A stretch of 64,000 nucleotides of DNA from CAWDAQ01 sp963800325. Lineage in GTDB: Bacteria > Actinomycetota > Actinomycetes > Actinomycetales > Dermatophilaceae. Below the pieces are notes generated by a model that saw only the letters and a program-made list of their open reading frames with translations, did not search any database and was not told the origin of the DNA. Location of the stretch: the NCBI GenBank assembly GCA_963800325.1, contig CAWDAQ010000005.1, positions 620,001 to 684,000 of the forward strand, written 5' to 3'. Every line of letters starts with the position of its first letter. Positions within the stretch are counted from its first letter, which is position 1. The translations under genes and the position numbers were made by a program. This document shows positions 17,850 to 25,994 of the stretch, in pieces.

Positions 17850-18833
17850 TCAGTCCCCCACGGTGAGCACGAGCTTGCCGAAGACGTCGCCGGCGACCAT
17901 CCGCTCGAAGGCACCGCGCGCCTCGGCGAGGGGCCGGACGGAGTCGACGACGGGCTCGATCCCGGCGCCGTCGACGAACCGGGCGAGCCGCGCGAGCTCC
18001 TCCCGGGTGCCCATGGTCGACCCGAGCACCTGGAGCTGCTTGAAGAAGATCTTGCCCAGCTCGGCCTTCGGCGGGGCGTCCCCCGACGTCGCACCGCAGA
18101 TGACGATGCGCCCGCCGGGACGCAGCGAGTTCACCGAGTGCGACCACGTCGCCGCGCCGACGCTCTCCATGACCGCGTCGACCCGCTCGGGGACCCGGGC
18201 GCCGGGCTCGAACGCGGCGTCGGCCCCGATGGCGAGCGCGCGCTCGCGCTTGTCGCCGTCCCGACTCGTCACCCACACCCGGATCCCCGCCGCGGCGGCG
18301 AGCTGGACGAGGGCGGAGGCGACCCCGCCCCCGGCGCCCTGGACCAGGACGGTGCCCCCCGGCGCCACCCCGCTGCGGGTGAACAGCATCCGGTAGGCCG
18401 TCAGCCACGCCGTCGAGAGGCAGGCCGCGTGCTCCCACGACAGCCCCGCCGGCTTGGGCACGACGTTCCCGCGCGGGAGCACGACCTGCTCGGCGAGGGT
18501 GCCGTCGTGCAGCTCGGACAGCAGCGTCCGGCGGGGGTCGAGGGTCTCGTCACCCGTCCACCCGGGGGAGGCCACGACGGCGTGGACGAGCACCTCGTCG
18601 CCGTCGTCGGTGACCCCGGCCCCGTCGCAGCCGAGGACCATGGGCAACCGGTCGGCCGGCAGGCCGACCCCGCGCAGCGACCAGACGTCGTGGTGGTTCA
18701 GCGCGCAGGCGCGCAGCCGGACCCGCTGCCACCCGTCCGGGACCGGGGCGTCGTCGAGGTCGGGTCGGTCGGCGACCTCGAGGCCCGACAGCGGGTTCTC
18801 GGCGGACTGGCCGACGGCGGTGGCGGCGAGCAC
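17850..18833 (-). CDS. Zinc-binding/quinone-type alcohol dehydrogenase
   Basis: A 327-residue medium-chain dehydrogenase/reductase. It has the N-terminal GroES-like fold (ALNHHDVW, LGCDGAGVV-like segment LGCDGAGVTDDGDEV) and a nucleotide-binding Rossmann domain with VQGAGGGVASALVQLA, then the SRDGDKRERALAIGAD NADPH-binding region. The structural-zinc cysteines are absent, pointing to the quinone-reductase branch. GTG at 18833 follows a TGGAGG site. It is transcribed from the same strand just downstream of cysN, with 28 bases between, and may be read through from that operon. Substrate unknown. Confidence 0.87.
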   Translation of the reverse strand: MLAATAVGQSAENPLSGLEVADRPDLDDAPVPDGWQRVRLRACALNHHDVWSLRGVGLPADRLPMVLGCDGAGVTDDGDEVLVHAVVASPGWTGDETLDPRRTLLSELHDGTLAEQVVLPRGNVVPKPAGLSWEHAACLSTAWLTAYRMLFTRSGVAPGGTVLVQGAGGGVASALVQLAAAAGIRVWVTSRDGDKRERALAIGADAAFEPGARVPERVDAVMESVGAATWSHSVNSLRPGGRIVICGATSGDAPPKAELGKIFFKQLQVLGSTMGTREELARLARFVDGAGIEPVVDSVRPLAEARGAFERMVAGDVFGKLVLTVGD

Positions 18834-18861
18834 GGTGACCTCCAGAGGAGCTGGGTTGTCG

Positions 18862-20103
18862 CTAGTTGATCATCCCGGCGCCGACGGTGACCCCGGTGCC
18901 CTCGTCGATGAGGATGAACGAGCCGGTGTCGCGGTTCTTGCTGTACGAGTCGCACAGCAGCGGCGTCGTCGTCCGCAGCTGCACCCGGCCGACCTCGTTG
19001 AGGCCGAGCTCGCCGGCGTCGGGGTCCCGGTGCAGGCTGTTGACGTCGAGCCGGTACTGGATGTTCTTCACCAGGGCCCGGCCGGTCCGCGTCGTGTGCT
19101 TGATCGCGAGCTTCTGGCGCGGCTTCAGCGGCTGGTGGGTCATCCACGTGACCATCGCGTCGATGTCCTGGCTCGGCTCCGGCGCGTTCCGGGGACGGCA
19201 GATCATGTCGCCCCGGGAGACGTCGAGGTCGTCCTCGAGGCGCACGGTGACCGACATCGGGGGGTAGGCCTCGTCGATCTCCTCGTCGAACTTGTCGATC
19301 CCGGCGATGCGGGTCGTCAGGCCGCTCGGGAGGACCATGACCTCGTCGCCCGGCTTGAGCACGCCGCCGACGACCTGGCCGGCGTACCCGCGGTAGTCGT
19401 GGAACTCGTCGGACTTCGGGCGGATGACGTACTGCACCGGGAAGCGGGCGTCGATCATGTCGCGGTCGGAGGCGACGTGGACGTGCTCGAGGTGGTGCAT
19501 CAGGGAGGTGCCGTCGTACCACGGCATGTTCTCCGAGCGGTTGACGACGTTGTCGCCCTGGAGCGCCGAGATCGGGATGACCTGCAGGTCCGGGATCGAC
19601 AGCTTCGTCGCGAAGTTCGTGAACTCCTCGTAGATCTGGTTGTAGACCTTCTCGTCGTAGTCGACGAGGTCCATCTTGTTCACGGCGAGGACGAGGTGGG
19701 GCACCCGCAGCAGCGACAGCAGCACCGCGTGCCGGCGGGACTGCTCGGTCATCCCCTGGCGCGCGTCGACGAGCACGAGCCCGAGGTCCGCCGTCGACGC
19801 GCCGGTCACCATGTTCCGGGTGTACTGCACGTGCCCCGGGGTGTCGGCGATGATGAACTTCCGCTTCGGCGTCGCGAAGTACCGGTACGCGACGTCGATG
19901 GTGATGCCCTGCTCCCGCTCGGAGCGCAGCCCGTCGGTGAGCAGGGCGAGGTCGGTGTAGTCGTAGCCGCGGCTCTTGCTCGTCCGCTCGACGGACTCCA
20001 TCTGGTCCTCGAAGATCGACTTCGAGTCCAGCAGCATCCGGCCGATGAGGGTCGACTTTCCGTCGTCGACCGACCCGGCCGTGGCGAATCGAAGCAGATC
20101 CAT
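18862..20103 (-). CDS. cysN: Sulfate adenylyltransferase GTPase subunit
   Basis: GTPase partner of CysD; together they make adenosine 5'-phosphosulfate from sulfate and ATP. The 413-residue protein has an EF-Tu-like G domain: GSVDDGKSTLIGR, DTPGH, NKMD and the ISAL motif, followed by beta-barrel domains to TGSFILIDEGTG. No CysC kinase domain is fused at the C-terminus; the kinase is a separate divergent gene. The ATG shares one base with the cysD stop (TGATG), so translation is coupled. Confidence 0.97.
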   Translation of the reverse strand: MDLLRFATAGSVDDGKSTLIGRMLLDSKSIFEDQMESVERTSKSRGYDYTDLALLTDGLRSEREQGITIDVAYRYFATPKRKFIIADTPGHVQYTRNMVTGASTADLGLVLVDARQGMTEQSRRHAVLLSLLRVPHLVLAVNKMDLVDYDEKVYNQIYEEFTNFATKLSIPDLQVIPISALQGDNVVNRSENMPWYDGTSLMHHLEHVHVASDRDMIDARFPVQYVIRPKSDEFHDYRGYAGQVVGGVLKPGDEVMVLPSGLTTRIAGIDKFDEEIDEAYPPMSVTVRLEDDLDVSRGDMICRPRNAPEPSQDIDAMVTWMTHQPLKPRQKLAIKHTTRTGRALVKNIQYRLDVNSLHRDPDAGELGLNEVGRVQLRTTTPLLCDSYSKNRDTGSFILIDEGTGVTVGAGMIN

Positions 20104-21014
20104 CAGAAGTAGCCCTCTCGCTTGCGGTCTTCCATCGCGGCCTCGGAGAAGCGGTCGTCGCCGCGGGTCGCGCCCCGCTCGGTGATGCGGGAGGCGGCGA
20201 TCTCGGTGATGATCTCGTCGACGGTCGCGGCCGGGGACTCGACGCACCCGGTGAGGGTGAGGTCGCCCACCGTGCGGAACCGGACGGTCCGCTCGCTCAC
20301 CTGCTCGCCCGCCCGCAGCGGGTTGTACTCGCTCTCGCTGAGGAGCATCCCGTCGCGCTCGAAGACCCGCCGCTGGTGGGAGTAGTAGATCGAGGGGATC
20401 TCGATCTCCTCGCGGCCGATGTAGTGCCAGATGTCGAGCTCGGTCCAGTTCGACAGCGGGAAGACCCGCATGTGCTCGCCCTCGTGGATCCGCCCGTTGT
20501 AGAGGCGCCACAGCTCGGGCCGCTGCATCTTCGGGTCCCACTGCCCGAACTCGTCGCGGTGGGAGTACACCCGCTCCTTCGCGCGGGCCTTCTCCTCGTC
20601 GCGCCGACCGCCACCGAAGGCGGCCGTGAAGCCCTCCTCCTCGATGACGTGCAGGAGGGTGCCGATCTGGAGCCGGTTGCGGCTGGTCTTGCCGTCGTCG
20701 GGGACGATCCCGTCGGCGATCGCCTTCTCGACCGAGGCGACGTGCAGCCGCAGCCCGAGGCGCTCGACCCACCGGTCCCGGGTCTGAAGGACCTCGGGGA
20801 AGTCGTAGCCGGTGTCGACCTGGAGCACCGGGAACGGCACCCGCGCCGGGTAGAAGGCCTTCTCGGCGAGGCGGAGCATGGTGATCGAGTCCTTGCCACC
20901 GGAGAACATCAGGACCGGCTTCTCGAACTCCGCGGCCACCTCGCGGAAGATGTGGATGGACTCCGCCTCGAGCTCGTCGAGCTGGGTGAGTCGGTAGTCA
21001 GCGTGTGCGGACAT
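20103..21014 (-). CDS. cysD: Sulfate adenylyltransferase small subunit
   Basis: Adenylyl-transferring subunit of ATP sulfurylase. The 303-residue PP-loop protein has MFSGGKDSITMLRLA, VDTGYDFPE, the GGRRDEEKAR and FPLSNWTELDIW motifs and the C-terminal RKREGYF. It heads a minus-strand operon with cysN. Its start lies 92 bases from the divergent cysC start, so a shared regulatory region between them is likely; I see no clear repressor palindrome there. Confidence 0.97.
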   Translation of the reverse strand: MSAHADYRLTQLDELEAESIHIFREVAAEFEKPVLMFSGGKDSITMLRLAEKAFYPARVPFPVLQVDTGYDFPEVLQTRDRWVERLGLRLHVASVEKAIADGIVPDDGKTSRNRLQIGTLLHVIEEEGFTAAFGGGRRDEEKARAKERVYSHRDEFGQWDPKMQRPELWRLYNGRIHEGEHMRVFPLSNWTELDIWHYIGREEIEIPSIYYSHQRRVFERDGMLLSESEYNPLRAGEQVSERTVRFRTVGDLTLTGCVESPAATVDEIITEIAASRITERGATRGDDRFSEAAMEDRKREGYF

Positions 21015-21106
21015 TCGTGCTGCGTCCTCTCGTCAAGGTCGAGAGACACCCTACTGTCCCCCGTCGCTGCCCTCGATCCCGGCCGCGTGCTGACACAATG
21101 CGGGCC

Positions 21107-22336
21107 ATGACAGCCCGTCCCCCGCAGATTTGTGCCTCCCCCCGTGCGCTGGACGCGCTCGAGCTGCTGCGGCACGGTGTCTGGGGCGAGGCGCCGGTCG
21201 GGCCGGGTGGGCCGGCCCACGTCGCGGTGCCGGCCGAGGACGCCGAGGCCGCCCGGGCCGCCGGGCGTGTCGAGGTCGTCGACCCCGAGGGCGTGCCGAT
21301 CGCCGCCGTCCCGGTCACGGACGACGCCGACGGCGACGACGGCGCACCGATCGTCGCCGGGGAGCCGCAGTGGCTCGGCACCCGCTCGTCCCGGCCGTTC
21401 GAGCGCCTCCACGTCGACCCGTCGAGCGCGCGGTCGCTCGCCCGGGGGGCGCTGCCGGTGCTGCTCGAGCGCACCGCGACGGCCACCGACGCCGAGACCG
21501 TCCGGGCCGCCCGCGCCGGACGGCGCGTCGTCCTGCTCGCCCTCGCCGGTGAGGGCACCCCGGACGCGGTCACCGTGCTCCGTTCCGCCGTCGTCCTCGC
21601 GCGCGAGCTCGGCGACGCCGAGGTCGTCGCCGTCCCGCTCGGCGCGGACGCGCCGGCCGGGACGAAGGCGGAGGTGGTCGCCGCGTACGTCGACGAGGAG
21701 CCGGTCGCCCTCCCCGACCCGGAGCACGGCGCCACCCCGCTCGCCCGGGGGCCCCGCGCCGGCGGCGCGCCCGGCCTCGTCGTGTTCTTCACCGGGCTGT
21801 CCGGCTCGGGCAAGTCGACGATCGCGCGGGCCCTTCGGGACGAGGTGCTCGAGGAGGGCGAGCGCACGGTCACCCTCCTCGACGGCGACCTCGTGCGCCG
21901 GCACCTGTCGGCCGGGCTGACCTTCTCCCCCGCGGACCGGGAGCGGAACATCCGCCGGATCGGCTGGGTGGCCGCCGAGATCGCCCACCACGGGGGCACC
22001 GCGATCTGCAGCCCGATCGCTCCGTACGCCCGCACCCGGGCCGAGGTCCGCGAGACCGTCCGCGAGCGTGGCGGCACGTTCGTCCTCGTCCACGTCGCGA
22101 CGCCGCTTCAGGAGTGCGAGCGCCGGGACCGCAAGGGCCTCTACGCCCGCGCCCGGAGGGGCGAGATCCCCGACTTCACCGGGATCTCCTCGCCGTACGA
22201 GGAGCCGGCCGACGCCGACCTGCGCGTCGACACCACCGGCCGGGGCGTCCCGGAGGTGCTCGAGGAGGTGCTCGACCTGCTCGCCGCCCGGGACCTGCTC
22301 CACCGCGCGCCGAGCCGGGCGGCGGCGCGGGCATGA
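21107..22336 (+). CDS. cysC: Adenylyl-sulfate kinase with long N-terminal extension
   Basis: Phosphorylates APS to PAPS. The kinase is the C-terminal half (from about residue 220) with P-loop GLSGSGKST, LDGDLVRRHLSAGLTFSPADR, the RNIRRIGWVA segment and the KGLYARARRGEIPDFTG substrate motif. The first 220 residues are unusual: RALDALELLRHGVW, DPEGVPIAAVPV and PIVAGEPQWLG resemble the N-terminal and core parts of monomeric ATP sulfurylase, but the catalytic QxRNP and GRDH motifs are missing. ATG at 21107 is chosen; ATG at 21098 is also in frame. Its stop overlaps the next gene (ATGA). Confidence 0.9.
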   Translation: MTARPPQICASPRALDALELLRHGVWGEAPVGPGGPAHVAVPAEDAEAARAAGRVEVVDPEGVPIAAVPVTDDADGDDGAPIVAGEPQWLGTRSSRPFERLHVDPSSARSLARGALPVLLERTATATDAETVRAARAGRRVVLLALAGEGTPDAVTVLRSAVVLARELGDAEVVAVPLGADAPAGTKAEVVAAYVDEEPVALPDPEHGATPLARGPRAGGAPGLVVFFTGLSGSGKSTIARALRDEVLEEGERTVTLLDGDLVRRHLSAGLTFSPADRERNIRRIGWVAAEIAHHGGTAICSPIAPYARTRAEVRETVRERGGTFVLVHVATPLQECERRDRKGLYARARRGEIPDFTGISSPYEEPADADLRVDTTGRGVPEVLEEVLDLLAARDLLHRAPSRAAARA

Positions 22337-23280
22337 CCGACCTCCTCACCGGCGACACGCTGTCGCTGCTCGTCGTCAGCTTCGGGGTCGGGATCGTCGT
22401 CGGGCTCACCGGCATGGGCGGCGGCGCGCTCATGACCCCCGCGCTGATCTTCCTCGGCATCCCGCCGACGACCGCGGTGGCGAACGACCTCGTCGCGGCG
22501 TCGGTCAACAAGAGCGTCGGGGCCGCCGTCCACTGGCGATCCGGGTCGCCGAACATGCGCCTCGCGGGGTGGCTCATCGCGGGATCGGTCCCGATGGCCT
22601 TCGCCGGCGCGTTCGTCATCAACGCGCTCGGCTCGGACGCCGAGCGCCAGACGTTCGTCAAGACCGCCATCGGCGCGACCCTCGTGCTCACCGCGCTGAC
22701 GTACGTCACCCGGACCTACATCGAGATGCGCCGGAAGATCGTGTCGGACCACACCGACCCCGACCCGAGCATCCGCGCGCTGCGCACCCTGGCCATCGGG
22801 GCGGTCGGCGGGCTGCTCGTCGGGCTGACCAGCGTCGGGTCGGGCTCGCTCATCATGGTGGCGCTGCTCATCCTCTATCCGATGCTCTCCCCGGTCCGGC
22901 TCGTCGGGACCGACCTCGTCCAGGCGATCCCGCTGGTGCTCGCCGCCGCGGTGAGCCACGTCATCGTCACCGGCGTCGACTGGGCGGTGCTCGTCCCGCT
23001 CGTGCTCGGTGGCACCCCGGGGACCTACCTCGGGGCGCGGATCGCGGGCGTGGTCCCCGGCTCCGTGGTCCGCCGGGGCATCGCGATCGTGCTGAGCCTG
23101 ACCGGGCTCACGATGCTCGGCACGCCCCCGGTCGCCGTGAGCATCATCGGCGCCGGCCTCCTCATCCTCGGGCCGGTCCTCTGGGCCGCGCTGCGCGAGG
23201 TCACCCACCGCCGCCTCGCCACCACACAGACACCCGCCGAGCCGGGCGCGGACACGACACGCAGTCAGGAGCACGCATGA
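22333..23280 (+). CDS. TauE/SafE family sulfur-compound carrier
   Basis: A 315-residue membrane protein with about eight hydrophobic segments and the two family repeats, each with a glycine-rich motif: VGLTGMGGGALMTPAL near the N-terminus and GLTSVGSGSLIMVALL in the middle. TauE/SafE proteins move sulfite, sulfonates or related anions. Four-base overlap with cysC upstream and cysQ downstream places it firmly in the sulfate-assimilation operon, so sulfate uptake or sulfite export is the likely role; direction is not decided by sequence. Confidence 0.92.
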   Translation: MTDLLTGDTLSLLVVSFGVGIVVGLTGMGGGALMTPALIFLGIPPTTAVANDLVAASVNKSVGAAVHWRSGSPNMRLAGWLIAGSVPMAFAGAFVINALGSDAERQTFVKTAIGATLVLTALTYVTRTYIEMRRKIVSDHTDPDPSIRALRTLAIGAVGGLLVGLTSVGSGSLIMVALLILYPMLSPVRLVGTDLVQAIPLVLAAAVSHVIVTGVDWAVLVPLVLGGTPGTYLGARIAGVVPGSVVRRGIAIVLSLTGLTMLGTPPVAVSIIGAGLLILGPVLWAALREVTHRRLATTQTPAEPGADTTRSQEHA

Positions 23281-24068
23281 ACCCCACGCCGGACCGCACC
23301 CTCGGCGACCCCCTCGACGGCCCCCTCGACGACCACCGCGAGGCGGCTCGCCTCGCCACGCTCGCCGGCGAGCTGCTGCTCTCCCTGCGGGACCCCGACC
23401 GGGACCCGCGCGAGCTCAAGGACGAGGGGGACCGGCGCTCGCACGAGCTGCTCGTGCGCGAGCTCGCCGCCAGCCGGCCGGGGGACGCCGTGCTCAGCGA
23501 GGAGGGCGCGGACGACGCCGCCCGGCTCGAGGCCGAGCGGGTGTGGATCGTCGACCCCCTCGACGGCACCCGGGAGTACGGGGAGGTCGAGCGGGACGAC
23601 TGGGCGGTCCACGTCGCGCTGTGGCAGCGGGGGGACCTCGTCGCCGGCGCGGTCGCCCGACCCGCCCGCGGGGTGACGTACTCGACCCTCGACGCCCGCG
23701 CCGCCCCGTGGAGCGGGCCGGAGCGCATCCGCCTCGCGGTGAGCCGGTCGCGCCCGCCCGAGTTCGTCGCGGCCCTCGCCGAGCGGCTGGACGCCGAGCT
23801 CGTCCCGATGGGGTCGGCCGGGGTCAAGGCGATGTCGGTGCTCACCGACGAGACCGACGCCTACGTCCACGCCGGCGGCCAGTACGAGTGGGACTCCGCC
23901 GCCCCGGTCGCCGTGTGCCGGGCCGCCGGGCTCGAGACGAGCCGGCTCGACGGCTCCCCGCTGGTCTACAACGCGGCGGAGCCCTACCTGCCCGACCTCG
24001 TCATCGCCCGCCCCGAGGTCGCCGCCCGGGTGTTCGCGGCGCTGGCGGCCCTCCCCCCTGCGGGCTGA
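23277..24068 (+). CDS. cysQ: 3'(2'),5'-bisphosphate nucleotidase (CysQ)
   Basis: Removes the 3'-phosphate of PAP formed when PAPS is used, recycling it to AMP. The 263-residue inositol-monophosphatase-fold protein has the metal site LSEEGAD, VDPLDGTREY and the second metal motif WDSAAPVAV. The start codon overlaps the preceding carrier gene by four bases. Position in the operon (cysC, carrier, cysQ) supports CysQ over a general inositol phosphatase. A sodX-like protease gene follows after ten bases. Confidence 0.93.
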   Translation: MNPTPDRTLGDPLDGPLDDHREAARLATLAGELLLSLRDPDRDPRELKDEGDRRSHELLVRELAASRPGDAVLSEEGADDAARLEAERVWIVDPLDGTREYGEVERDDWAVHVALWQRGDLVAGAVARPARGVTYSTLDARAAPWSGPERIRLAVSRSRPPEFVAALAERLDAELVPMGSAGVKAMSVLTDETDAYVHAGGQYEWDSAAPVAVCRAAGLETSRLDGSPLVYNAAEPYLPDLVIARPEVAARVFAALAALPPAG

Positions 24069-24078
24069 CCCTCCCGAG

Positions 24079-24465
24079 GTGGTGCCCGCACGGCGGCTTC
24101 CCCGGCCCGGCCTCGTCCGGGTGCGCGGGGCCTCGATGCTGCCGACGCTGCGGGACGGCGACGTCCTCCTCGTCCTCTGGGGCGCCCGTCCCCGGGCGGG
24201 GGACGTCGTCCTCGTCGACCTGCCGCCCGACGCCGGGGGCACCCCGCGTCCGCTGGCGGTCAAGCGGCTCACCGGACCCGACCCGGACCACCCGGGTGAC
24301 CCCTTCCGGGTCTGGGTGGAGGGCGACAACACCGGCGCGGGCGTGGACTCCTGGACGGTGGGATCGCTGCCGGTCGCGGCGCTGCGGGGCCGGGTCGTGG
24401 CCCGCCTCGCGCGACCCCGGACGGGGGCCGGTCCCCTCCGTGCAGGCCCGCGGGGGTGGAGGTAG
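24079..24465 (+). CDS. sodX: Nickel-type superoxide dismutase maturation protease
   Basis: A 128-residue S26-family (signal-peptidase-like) protease that removes the leader of pro-SodN so that the mature N-terminal histidine can bind nickel. GASMLPTLRDGD carries the catalytic serine at about residue 19 and AVKRLTG the general-base lysine at about residue 62; EGDN is the usual box after them. There is no transmembrane segment, fitting a cytoplasmic processing enzyme. GTG codons at 24079 and 24082 are both possible starts. It precedes sodN here. Confidence 0.88.
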   Translation: MVPARRLPRPGLVRVRGASMLPTLRDGDVLLVLWGARPRAGDVVLVDLPPDAGGTPRPLAVKRLTGPDPDHPGDPFRVWVEGDNTGAGVDSWTVGSLPVAALRGRVVARLARPRTGAGPLRAGPRGWR

Positions 24466-24508
24466 GTTGGAGACGGCCATCGTGCCCGAAACCGTCGAAG
24501 GGACTGAC

Positions 24509-24910
24509 ATGCGCATTTCCCACCTCTTCCGCCTGACCGAGGTCAGCGCCCACTGCGACCTGCCGTGCGGTGTCTACGACCCGGCGCAGGCCCGCATCGA
24601 GGCCGAGTCCATCAAGGGCATCTGCGAGAAGGCGGCGAGCAACGACGACCCGGACTTCCGTACCCGGGCGCTCATCATCAAGGAGCAGCGCTCCGAGCTC
24701 GTCAAGCACCACCTCTGGGTGCTCTGGACGGACTACTTCAAGCCGCCGCACTTCGAGAAGTACCCCGAGCTGCACGAGCTCGTCAACGAGGCGACCAAGC
24801 TCGCCGGCACCGCCGGCACCAAGGGCAGCCTCGACGTCTCCGTGGCCGAGGAGCTGCTGAAGAAGATCGACCGCATCGCGGAGATCTTCGCCGAGACCAA
24901 GAAGGGCTGA
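24509..24910 (+). CDS. sodN: Nickel superoxide dismutase precursor
   Basis: Dismutes superoxide using nickel. The 133-residue precursor begins MRISHLFRLTEVSA followed by the nickel hook HCDLPCGVYDP, which must become the N-terminus after cleavage, giving a 14-residue leader. The rest is the all-helical bundle of the family (KEQRSELVKHHLWVLWTDYF) and the length is typical. ATG at 24509 follows an AAGGG site. A perfect hairpin terminator begins twelve bases after the stop. Nickel-dependent control through a Nur-type regulator is known in relatives; no operator could be assigned here. Confidence 0.97.
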   Translation: MRISHLFRLTEVSAHCDLPCGVYDPAQARIEAESIKGICEKAASNDDPDFRTRALIIKEQRSELVKHHLWVLWTDYFKPPHFEKYPELHELVNEATKLAGTAGTKGSLDVSVAEELLKKIDRIAEIFAETKKG

Positions 24911-24922
24911 CCGGCCCCGACC

Positions 24923-24967
24923 GTGCGAAGGGCCTGCCCACCGACCAGGTGGGCAGGCCCTTCGCAC
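24923..24967. terminator. Strong terminator hairpin after sodN
   Basis: GTGCGAAGGGCCTGCCCACC (24923-24942) and its exact reverse complement (24948-24967) form a perfect 20-bp stem with a five-base loop. It lies between sodN on the plus strand and the cupin gene on the minus strand, so it may serve both, though it is 58 bases from the cupin stop. There is no following T-run. Confidence 0.85.
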
Positions 24968-25025
24968 GTCTGGACGGGCTCCCGCTCGCGTGCCCGCGCC
25001 CGCGGAGCGGGTGCCGGCTCCCGCG

Positions 25026-25415
25026 TCAGCGGCGGTAGTCGTCCTGCAGCCGGGTGATGTCGTCCTCGTCGAAGTAGCCGAAGGCGACCTCGAGGATCCG
25101 GGCCCGCCCGGTGCCGCGGTTGCCCATCCGGTGCACCGTGCCCGCGGGCACCCAGATCGTCTCGCCCTCCTCGGCGCTCCAGGTCTGCTCCCCCACGGTG
25201 ACCTCCATCGGCCCGTCGAGGACGTGCCACATCTCGCCCCGCATGCGGTGGCTCTGCAGCGACAGCCGCTGACCGGGCTCGACGACGAGCGTCTTCACGG
25301 TCACCCGCTCGTTGGCGACGAACTGGTCGAAGCGCCCCCACGGCCGCTGGTCGCGGACGATCCCGACGATCGGGTTGGTCGTCGCGTCGGTCACCTGGTC
25401 GGTCACCTCGGTCAT
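25026..25415 (-). CDS. Cupin-domain protein, mannose-6-phosphate isomerase type II-like
   Basis: A 129-residue single cupin similar to the C-terminal domain of type II phosphomannose isomerase/GDP-mannose pyrophosphorylase: RPWGRFDQF at the N-terminus, SLQSHRMRGEMWHVLDG (metal-binding histidines and glutamate), IWVPAGTVHRMGN and a YFDEDDITRLQDDYRR tail. The metal site looks complete. ATG at 25415 follows GAGGGGAG. It stands alone between convergent sodN and the divergent transporter operon. A sugar-phosphate isomerase role is suggested by the family but not shown. Confidence 0.86.
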   Translation of the reverse strand: MTEVTDQVTDATTNPIVGIVRDQRPWGRFDQFVANERVTVKTLVVEPGQRLSLQSHRMRGEMWHVLDGPMEVTVGEQTWSAEEGETIWVPAGTVHRMGNRGTGRARILEVAFGYFDEDDITRLQDDYRR

Positions 25416-25685
25416 GTCGGCTCCCCTCGGCCTGCTCGCACCGACGTCACCGGTGCCGTTGTCCAGCGATGCTACCGACGGGGCGGGCGGGGCGGGCGGA
25501 AACGAGAACAATCCCACGACCACGACCCTGCCTCCGGGAGGAGGCGCCGGGGACCTCCCCCCGGGGGTGGCCCCCAGGGCACGCGCTGGAGGGCGCGCGC
25601 AGGTCCCACACCTGCGCCCACCAGCGCAGTAGCCTCCCCCCGGCGGAGACCCCCGCCGACCCGTCCTCACCCCCAGGAGGCCCAC

Positions 25686-25994
25686 GTGGACACCGACACC
25701 GACGTGGCGGACCACTCCACCGCCCCGCCCGCGAACCGGGGCCTGCTCGCCGTCGCCGGCGTGCTGCTGCTCGTCCCCATCGTCGCGCTGATGTGGGTGA
25801 GCAGCTACTCGCGCGTCGAGCCCCGGCTCGGCAGCTTCCCCTTCTTCATCTGGTACCAGTTCCTCTGGGTCTTCCTCACCTCGGCCCTGACCTACACCGC
25901 CTACCGGATCGTGCTCGTCGCGCGGCCCCACCGGCCGATGACCGGCGGCACGGACGCCGCGGGCAACGACGACGCGCCGGAGGGCCGGCGGTGA
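25686..25994 (+). CDS. DUF3311 family small membrane protein
   Basis: A 102-residue protein with two transmembrane segments (LLAVAGVLLLVPIVALMWV and FFIWYQFLWVFLTSALTY) separated by SSYSRVEPRLGSFPF. This pattern is the DUF3311 family, which almost always precedes a solute:sodium symporter gene. GTG at 25686 has AGGAGG seven bases upstream. The stop overlaps the symporter GTG by four bases, so it is probably an accessory subunit. The 270 bases upstream hold no gene I can support. Confidence 0.88.
   Translation: MDTDTDVADHSTAPPANRGLLAVAGVLLLVPIVALMWVSSYSRVEPRLGSFPFFIWYQFLWVFLTSALTYTAYRIVLVARPHRPMTGGTDAAGNDDAPEGRR

Noticed and set aside
21015..21106. Riboswitch or cysteine-regulator box between cysD and cysC
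   Set aside because: Only 92 bases; no SAM riboswitch fold and no convincing palindrome could be traced by eye.
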